The translations under genes were made by a program, and so were the position numbers. From contig NW_024427588.1 in NCBI RefSeq assembly GCF_017562075.2, forward strand, positions 527,072 to 591,071: a stretch of 64,000 nt of DNA. Reading direction: 5' to 3'. The notes beneath the pieces are model-generated. The model made no database searches and had not been told where the DNA came from. It saw only the letters and a list, made by a program, of their open reading frames with translations. This document shows positions 56,804-64,000 of the stretch, one piece after another; position 1 is the stretch's first letter; each line of letters begins with the position of its first letter. This DNA is from Anopheles merus. Its lineage: Eukaryota > Arthropoda > Insecta > Diptera > Culicidae.

Positions 56804-56968
56804 TTTGATGATAGTACAATAAATTGAAACTAGCGACTCTATTCTTGACCAAGCAAGTAACGCGTTTCACTGAGGTGTAACACTGATTTTACACAACAAA
56901 ATTTCTGCGCAAGGCGGCGCTCTAGCAGCAATCGCACACGACATCCGACACGAACAAACCCATATAAT
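56804..56968. promoter_or_regulatory. Region just upstream of GPN1
   Basis: The 165 bases between the GPN1 start codon and the first CAAGG element must hold its leader and perhaps its promoter. No TATA box or other core element stands out. 56905-56962 recurs, diverged, at 57445-57515 (ACGACATCCGAC). Confidence 0.3.
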
Positions 56969-57424
56969 CAAGGACCGTAAAGATATCAGGTCAAGTTCAA
57001 GGTGGAATGTATAATGAGGTGTAGTTTTAGCGCTTTTGGCGATCCCCCCCCCTGGGCTCCGATTTTGACAGATGGTTTTCCGCTTGTATATGTATTGATG
57101 GATTGTTTACGTTTTGCATGGTCAATATTTGGTGGAGATCAATTTGGGTGAATATTTTAATTTATTAGAACACAGCCCGTGATTTAAAATGGAAATTTTC
57201 CTTCGAGAACTTGAAGCGTTCGCCAAACGCGGAAAACTAACTGTCAGTTTTCTTCGTTGATTCTTCTTCCACCTAGCTGTCAAAACGGGCTTATAACTTG
57301 ACCTGATATCTTTACGGTCCTTGATCAATACATATACAAGCGGAAAACCATCTGTCAAAATCGGAGCCCAGGGGGGGGATCGCCAAAAGCGCTAAAACTA
57401 CACCTCATTATACATTCCACCTTG
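56969..57424 (+). mobile_element. CAAGG element whose middle is replaced by an inverted second copy
   Basis: The outer copy starts CAAGGACCGTAAAGATATC (56969) and ends TACATTCCACCTTG (57424), with a perfect 8-bp duplication CATATAAT (56961-56968 and 57425-57432). Between its first 29 and last about 101 bases lies a full reverse copy (56998-57323). Confidence 0.8.
56998..57323 (-). mobile_element. CAAGG element, inverted inner copy (326 bp)
   Basis: Reads CAAGGTGGAATGTATAATG to ATCTTTACGGTCCTTG. It has no target duplication of its own (GTCAAGTT versus ATCAATAC), and about 200 bases of the host copy are missing. It therefore arrived with a deletion, or the structure formed by repair between two copies. 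Confidence 0.75.
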
Positions 57425-57432
57425 CATATAAT

Positions 57433-57900
57433 TATATGGTGGTGCACTGTCAGGCTGCGCTCTGGCACCAATCGAACACGACATCCGACTCAAACAAACC
57501 CATACGGAGGTGTACTGTCAGACACTAACCAACAAACAAGACGATTTAATTTTTTAATTTTAAATTTTTAACAAGTTAATTTTTTGCATCAAAACGTGTG
57601 GAATACCCGGGTATGCCGGTTGCCAACTTGACGGTTAATGAGGACCGAAAACGACCGCGTATCTTGAATTTCCGCGTAAGTCGAATCTCGTGATTTCCAG
57701 CCAAAACATCACTAATTTTCGTGCAATTTTGCAAGTAGGAAGTGGTTTTCGCCACCAATTAATTATATGATATGTTTCTACTGAATTGAACAATTTTAAA
57801 CCTTTTTAAATAGTATTTTACATTCGTTCAATACGGAAATTATTTGGTATTTCACAATGGATGTGTCAAATCAATACAATTTGCTCTAAGAACTAGCAAA
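57433..57900. repeat. Palindrome unit and MITE end
   Basis: 57585-57640 keeps an uninterrupted repeat unit with TACCCGGGTA (57604-57613) and GCCGGTTGCCAACTT. 57640-57895 resembles the interior of the 52347 MITE in reverse (CGCGTAAGTCGAATCTCG; CAATTTGCTC). Confidence 0.5.
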
Positions 57901-58840
57901 GGGGCCCTTTCCGTTTGAAGCTCGTAGGCTGAAATTTCAGCCTGTCAGCTGTGTGCATTGTATAGCAGTTTTCGAGCAGCTATCTAAGCGAGTATAATAT
58001 ACAGGTGGGCTTATCCCAAGGCGTATGAATTTAGAAGACTGATTTTTATCGCTTCTGCTTCTCAATGAAGATTTTAAGAGTGTTTTGAGTATTCTTCAAG
58101 CCTCCAAAAAGCTCGTTGGAGCAAAAGTTTTCACTCGTTCTGTCAAAAAGTGATATTCAAATTTGGTTATAAAAAATGCTATGAGACCACCTGGACTACA
58201 TACACTTTGATTCCAGATTCGATCACCTGATTTCTTTAATGCACCTTGGGATAAATGTAAACAAAACCGTGTTTTCGAGCAGGTACTCGAATCTAATTCT
58301 AGCTTTGTGGCTAGAATAATCTAGACTGAAAATTGCAGGGTACCCAAATCTCCACCAAATATTGACCATGCAAAACGTAAACAATCCATCAATACATATA
58401 CAAGCGGAAAACCATCTGTCAAAATCGGAGCCCAGGGGGGGATCGCCAAAAGCGCTATAACTAGATCTCATTATACATTCCACTTTGAGAGTGGGTAATA
58501 CCTTGAATACATTTGAAACGACTAATGTAGGGGAATACAGGCGGTCCCCGAGATACACGGTACCTCATTTACGCGGATTCGGAGATACGCGGTTTTCCAA
58601 ATTTGGAGGCCTTCACGATTCTAGTTTGTTTTTTGTATAGAGTTTGACAGTTGGAGGCTGAAATCATGTAAACTCTCCAAACAAAACCACACACAAAACT
58701 AGCCTGCAATTTTCAGTCTAGATTATTCTAGCCTGAAAGCTAAAGGGGCCCTTTCCGTTTGAAGTTCGTAGGCTGAACTTGGGTACCCAAGTGACATTTT
58801 CGAGCAGATTGTTAGCGTTTTTCGAGTTGCTGGAAGCTTA
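57901..58840. repeat. Mosaic of GGGGC MITE, CAAGG fragment and TA MITE end
   Basis: 57901-58340 matches 41193-41630. 58348-58494 is the right half of a CAAGG element. 58540-58600 is the left end of the CAGGCGGTCCCCGAG family. 58605-58790 is another broken GGGGC MITE ending next to GGGTACCC. No gene. Confidence 0.55.
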
Positions 58841-58850
58841 AAGTGCAGGC

Positions 58851-59437
58851 CAAGGTGGAATGTATAACCGTAGCAATAGACGATGCGCAATCTCAGATTG
58901 CGCATATATTCGTTTTATCAAAACATATGTCATTTCGCTTAGCCAACCCTGAGCTATAAACGTCATTTCCATACAATTTCAGATTGCGCCAAGATTGCGC
59001 ATTAATTTTCAAGATTATATGTCCGAGATATATTAATTTTTTTTGACAGATAAATATATCAAACCGACCCGTTTGACAGATAAATATATGCGCAATCTGA
59101 GATTGCGCATTGTCTATTGCTACGGTAATGAGGTGTAGTTTTAGCGCTTTTGGCGATCCCCCCCCCTGGGCTCCGATTTTGACAGATGGTTTTCCGCTTG
59201 TATATGTATTGATGGATTGTTTACGTTTTGCATGATCAATATTTGGTGGAGATCAATTTGGGTGAATATTTTAATTTATTAGAACACAGCCCGTGATTTA
59301 AAATGGAAATTTTCCTTCGAGAACTTGAAGCGTTCGCCAAACGCGGAAAACTAACTGTCAGTTTTCTTCGTTGATTCTTCTTCCACCTAGCTGTCAAAAC
59401 GGGCTTATAACTTGACCTGATATCTTTACGGTCCTTG
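58851..59437 (-). mobile_element. CAAGG element with nested Harbinger-type MITE
   Basis: Starts CAAGGTGGAATGTATAA and ends TTTACGGTCCTTG, with a perfect 8-bp duplication GTGCAGGC (58843-58850 and 59438-59445). Without the insertion at 58868-59125 and its 3-bp duplication it is 326 bp, the same size as the other copies. Confidence 0.85.
58868..59125. mobile_element. Harbinger-type MITE (TAA duplication)
   Basis: Ends CCGTAGCAATAGAC on both sides in inverted orientation, flanked by TAA (58865-58867 and 59126-59128). The uninterrupted GAATGTATAATGAGG occurs at 57006. The termini contain the palindrome GCGCAATCTCAGATTGCGC. A 3-bp TWA duplication is typical of PIF/Harbinger. Confidence 0.8.
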
Positions 59438-59445
59438 GTGCAGGC

Positions 59446-61130
59446 TTAAAACTGGCTTAAAGAGCAAGCGATATTGCAGAGTTTAAGCTTATAATAACAG
59501 TTGAAACGTCAGAGTGAAGCGTTTTTTCTGGTGCCTTTAGAGAATTGTCATCACGTTGTGCACAAGCTACCGGAACAAAACAAAACATGCGTAATCTTCA
59601 ATTCGTATCAATCAAAGTTTATTATAAAATACCTTTTCACGTTGTTTTGTTACTTTCCCTGCGTTTCTCCGCTATTCTGATACTCCTGGATAGATCGTTT
59701 TCTTCTTACTCAGTGTTTTGGTTGTTGAATACCGGAGACGAAACTGCAAGCTTCTTGTTCGTCCGGCTTCTACCGAAGTTCTGACGTTTATGTTTAAATC
59801 AAAGCTTCAACGCATCGTTGTTCACTCACACATCCATGTTTTCAAGCGTTTGTATGAGGCAATGGGTTAAATCGAGCTGTTCACAAGGAGTTTAAGCTAC
59901 CCGCTGCGCCAAGCGACGGAAGAAATCATGCCGTTCGGAGAATTTTATCATGCCATCTTTTTCCCTCCAACGGCAAATTTGTCGAGCAGCTCGTCGAGCT
60001 GCCCGTCCCTGGCTCCGCCTCATACCCCTCGCCTGAGCGCGCTGCCGAAGGTTGGATGTGTTGGTGCATCAGACGGCCAATCGCTGTCAGCCGTCGTCCG
60101 TGCTTTTTCCCTCCATAGCGCCATCTCTTTCTCGCGTGTGGTCAATGCTCGCGAGCTGTTGTGGCGCCAAGAATGCCGTTAACAAACATTGCGGCGATGA
60201 AGTTGTATTTTCACAAATCAAACCAAAAAAGCGCAATAAGTTCAATTGCTGCAATGTAAAAATGACCAAGGAAACGCCAGCTCACGCGCAGAACCCTAAT
60301 TCGCATTGACACGTTCAGCCCGGCGCTGATTTTCATCAACTTTCCGTTCCACCAGCATCAAGAACGCAAGCTGATTGTGAAACCGGCATACTGGAAAGTC
60401 CACTGGCAGTCCCTGGGGCCTGCCATGGAAATGAACGTGCTAAACATTAAGCATAACACTAAGCTGTTGATTTCGTTTGTTGTGGATTACATAGATATGC
60501 TAAGCATCCTGCGCATGGTTGTGAGTGTGCGTATGTATGCAAAACTGTCGCCAAATGTAATTTCTTCCGGAATGTTATGATCCATCGGTCAAAGAAAGGA
60601 AGGTGTGCATGATAGTGGCGGATTACGGGAAACGGGGTCCCTAGGCGGAAAGACGAGTTGAGGCGCCTCTAAATGGTAACTGATGACAGGGAGGAGGGGG
60701 TACTGGCACACAGCTGTTGGGAAATAGAACAGTATACTTATATTGCCGGCGGGAGAGGGAGGGGGTGGCCATAGGACCCCTACGATCATCGGTCACAGGC
60801 CCTAAAATTGTTGTCGCCATGGGGGGGGGGGGGGGGGAGGTGCAAATGGTTATCCTGCCACGGAGCCCCAATGACCATCTTTCCGGGGGGCCTTGTCGCT
60901 AACACTCTGTCCACTTGTAGACATACGGCATACTACAGACTAGAGAACTTCGGTGACCGCCTAGACCGCCTACCGTTAGATCCACCGCTGGTTCATGACG
61001 GTTTTTTTTTTTTACTGTGGATGTGCATCCTTCCCCCTGTCTGCTGCGTATGCACGGGCAGGAGACAGTGTGGCAGTATGCAGGTTGCACACTGGATAGG
61101 AGCGGGCCCGCGGCACCGCCATCATTCCGC
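59446..61130. other. Unassigned region, several open frames, G-rich part
   Basis: Plus-strand frames at 59545-59784, 59928-60182 and 60377-60580 are unrecognised; the last reads KPAYWKVHWQSLGP in continuity with upstream frame pieces and might be a decayed coding sequence. 60600-60900 is purine-rich on the plus strand, with a run of 17-18 G near 60821-60838. Confidence 0.3.
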
Positions 61131-61290
61131 ACATCTGCATGCCCGTCGTGAGTTCTAATCGCGTATGAACCGTCCGCCGTAGCAAGGGATTAGTCACCGG
61201 CTCCGGCTACGTGGTACTCAAGTCCTGAAAAGGCCGGCATGATCGCGTTGGCTATTACTCCAATATAATAATAATAATAATAAAAAGAAT
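61131..61290 (+). repeat. SINE remnant with AAT-repeat tail
   Basis: GCATGCCCGTCGTGAGTTC, CCGCCGTAGCAAGGGATTAG, AAAGGCCGGCATG and an AAT repeat at 61265-61285: the second SINE tail type. Confidence 0.5.
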
Positions 61291-61649
61291 TTAGCATAGC
61301 AGTCCACCCCGGGTAAGAGTTTGTCTTGACTTTGTTGCTGCCGGGCTACCGCTGTGACGAGACAAATACACGGAATGCACTCGACCAAAACATGAACTTA
61401 CCGATCCGAACCCATTCCAAGGCATTGCCGGTCAACCGGCGTCATGATAACTACTCCAAACCAACAAGCCACCAGATTCTGGACGAACAGGTGCAGCACC
61501 ATACGCGCACCGTAATAAACAAATCCAGAATCCTCTTTTGTATGGATTCAATTCAAAATGTTTTTCCACTTGCGTCCGCTAGCTGAATAAGAAATAAATG
61601 TGCAACAAATCACACGCACGTTTGCTTAAATCATGTCCCTACCAGCATT
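61291..61649. other. Short unassigned stretch
   Basis: One open frame (61326-61586) without known similarity; nothing else recognised. Confidence 0.25.
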
Positions 61650-61844
61650 AAACGGCTTTGAAGGCATTCAGAAGGCATTTAAGGCCTTAGTCGCCTTAGA
61701 AGGCGAATTAAGATTTCAACCGAAACTTTCAAGGCTGTAACGGGTTCTTTTCGAAATATTTCAACTTTTTGATTCAACAGAACAGATAGCTTGCCGCCAT
61801 CTTCGCTTGTATATATACTGGTTTTGCACCCTTACTAATGTAAC

Positions 61845-61922
61845 TGCCAAATAGAGCAGTGACAACGCTTTTGGTTCCGAACCGAGAAAGCGTGTGTTCA
61901 AATCCTGATTTTTTATGATCTT
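61845..61922 (+). promoter_or_regulatory. Possible RNA polymerase III promoter (box A, box B, T run)
   Basis: TAGAGCAGTGAC resembles box A; about 45 bases later GTGTTCAAATCC resembles box B; a T6 run follows at about 61910-61918. The same block lies inverted in arm 2 (63720-63800). The folding as a tRNA is poor, so a tRNA-derived transposon promoter is more likely than a tRNA gene. Confidence 0.4.
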
Positions 61923-62117
61923 TTTTCTGTGCTTATTTCTTTTTATATTAATATTTCTTGCTATAATGATATAAACAAACTTTTGTGAAGCAAAATGAAA
62001 ATAATACCTTTTTAAAAAACATAATATTTCTCTATCTTCACCCATCATTATCAGGATGGGAGAAATATGCATCTCATTTCTCATTTTATTAGATTTATCG
62101 AAATGAGTTTGATATAT

Positions 62118-62699
62118 CCCAAGTGCCACAAATCCACTAAACGACCACTAAACGGCTTCTAAACGACTCAAGTTCTCTACCTAAACGGAATATAGAAAGA
62201 CTTCGTTTAGCAGACGCCAAACGACTCATGCATTCTAAAAATAGCAAAAAGCTGGTGGCGCTATCTGTGGGGATACCCCAACCAGTTGAGCTTCATCGCT
62301 TGGAGGAGAGCTTTCTCATTTCCTCTGTACTGTTGTATGGTTTCGCATTGAAGTTATGCATCGCTAGAACTAGAACGGCGATACGATTGTTTAAATACTA
62401 AACTCCAACGGAAACCACCAGCACTGAAGCAAGTGAGATTTGAGCAATGGTCATTGGTGTTGATACCCTCGTATCTAACCACACGACCATTTATATAGAT
62501 TTTTGCTCAGAAAGTTAGAAGGCTATATAGGTCATAATAAAATGCAACTTGTCGAAACACATTGCAAGAAAGGATAGCAATATAATGATGAGTTGTAATA
62601 CGCCATCTATTGATCAAACCAATGAAGCTGTGGAGCTTTCATTTTTTTTCTATGGATATTCAATTTTCCAGTCGTTTAAGCTTAATCTGTGGCGCTTGG
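62118..62699. mobile_element. MITE of the CCAAG/GCCACAAATCC family, uninterrupted copy
   Basis: Starts CCCAAGTGCCACAAATCC and ends AATCTGTGGCGCTTGG. The other arm of the palindrome lacks it and reads GATATATTAACACC, so the insertion site is exact, with at most a 2-bp (AT) duplication. It keeps the empty TTAA site (62676-62679) that is occupied in the copy at 44077. Confidence 0.85.
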
Positions 62700-64000
62700 A
62701 TTAACACCTTTCAACGGGCTGGTCTTTAACAACCGAATAATGCAGACCATCATTAATAAAATGAAATAGCTCAGAGCTTAACGCAAGAGAACATAACACG
62801 TAAATCGTGCTATCGAATCTCACGCTCATATTCGGGAACACTACAACAGTGCAGTGTTGAAGACACTTGTAAGGTTTTCTTTTGACAGTTGCAATTTCAA
62901 ATTTCAAATTAAAAGCGAAATTTTTCATTGACATATTTCAAAGGCATTTAATTACTGCTAAATGCACTGCTGATCGCCTTCAATTCGCCGGCGATTACAA
63001 GACGATTAGAAGGCATTTAACGGAAATTTGCGGGTAGGGTATGGATTATATTTTCTTCTCTTAAATTTCTTCCTTACCATCTAACTTTTTAACTAGCCTC
63101 CATCCCAAATAGCCATAATTGCTTAAGCAGCTCATTTTGGCACGCTAAAGATCGCTGATCTAATTCGCCTTTTGCAGTAGATACCCTACCCGCAAATTTC
63201 CGTTAATGCCTTCTAATCGCCTTGTAATCGCCGGCGAATTGAAGGCGATCAGCAGTGCATTTAGCAGTAATTAAATGCCTTTGAAATATGTCAATGAAAA
63301 ATTTCGCTTTTAATTTGAAATTTGAAATTGCAACTGTCAAAAGAAAACCTTACAAGTGTCTTCAACACTGCACTGTTGTAGTGTTCCCGATATGAGCGTG
63401 AGATTCGATAGCACGATTTACGTGTTATGTTCTCTTGCGTTAAGCTCTGAGCTATTTCACTTTATTAATGATGGTCTGCATTATTCGGTTGTTAAAGACC
63501 AACCGTTGAAAGGTGTTAATATATCAAACTCATTTCGATAAATCTAATAAAATGAGAAATGAGATGCATATTTCTCGCATCCTGATAATGATGGGTGAAG
63601 ATAGAGAAATTATTATGTTTTTTAAAAAGGTATTATTTTCATTTTGCTTCACAAAAAATTTGTTTATATTCATTATAGCAAGAAAATATTAATATAAAAG
63701 AAATAAGCACAGAAAAAAGATCATAAAAAATCAGGATTTGAACACACGCTTTCTCGGTTCGGAACCAAAAGCGTTATCACTGCTCTATTTGGCAGTTACA
63801 TTAGTGAGGGTGTCAAAAACTCAGTATATATAAAGCGAAGATGGCGGCAAGCTATCTGTTCTTGTTGAATCGAAAAAAGTTGAAATAGTTTTGAAAAGAA
63901 CCGCTGTTACAGGCCTTGACCGTTTCGGTGTTGAAATCTTAATTCGCCTTCTAAGGCGACTAAGGCCTTAAATGCCTTCTGAATGCCTTCAAAGCCGTTT

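Larger units (their letters stand above)
61650..64000. repeat. Large inverted repeat (fold-back element), arms about 0.8 kb
   Basis: Arm 1 (61650-63042) and arm 2 (63181-64000) are reverse complements around a 138-bp loop; arm 1 also carries the MITE 62118-62699. Both arm ends have AAGGCATTTAA and CGCCTT-type motifs. The window stops within about a base of where arm 2 pairs with 61650, so the outer end is not seen. Confidence 0.9.

Noticed and set aside
61845..61922. A genuine tRNA gene
   Set aside because: Box-like motifs are present, but a cloverleaf with proper acceptor stem could not be drawn, and the block is part of a repeated fold-back element.
1..64000. CRISPR array, operons or other prokaryotic systems
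   Set aside because: No regularly spaced repeats with unique spacers; introns and transposons show a eukaryotic genome.

Overview
This is eukaryotic, insect-type DNA: AT-rich, with short GT-AG introns, long transposon-filled introns, tRNA-derived SINEs, RTE-like and Jockey-like LINEs, and Tc1/mariner, hAT, Harbinger-type and piggyBac-type elements. The repeat repertoire resembles that of a mosquito, most likely Anopheles. That is an inference from recognised repeat style and was not tested against a database.

Only two genes can be assembled with confidence. The first is a nardilysin-type M16 metallopeptidase on the plus strand: nine phase-consistent exons from 11670 to 19959, with the 5' end not found. 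The second is GPN1 (GPN-loop GTPase 1, an RNA polymerase II import/assembly factor) on the minus strand. It has four phase-consistent exons encoding 380 residues, spread over 37 kb (19986-56803). The two genes converge, and their stop codons lie only 26 bp apart. A partial Myb/SANT-like gene, frameshifted, sits at the left edge.

Layout. 1-760: Myb/SANT-like remnant. 760-2650: SINE remnants and older repeats. 2652-5544: hAT element with a nested RTE fragment. 5553-9011: no recognisable gene. 9020-10348: second hAT element, carrying a GGAAC minisatellite. 11670-19959: nardilysin, with MITEs in its introns. 20081-36898: last intron of GPN1, holding an RTE-like LINE, a 3.92-kb unit repeated three times in tandem (21304-33067) and a Jockey-like LINE. 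36899-37782: GPN1 exons 3 and 2. 37783-56574: first intron of GPN1, with a dead Tc1, a multi-layer transposon nest (44077-48357), deleted mariners, TA-type MITEs and nine exact copies of the palindrome TACCCGGGTA. 56575-56803: GPN1 exon 1. 56804-61649: upstream DNA with repeated CAAGG-ended hAT-type elements. 61650-64000: a large inverted repeat with about 0.8-kb arms that reaches the end of the window.

The strongest unusual signals are the tandem triplication of a dead LINE plus SINE plus a plus-strand segment with two intron-like structures, several insertions that can be proved from uninterrupted paralogous sites in this same window, and the cluster of TACCCGGGTA palindromes. No CRISPR, operon or bacterial feature is present.
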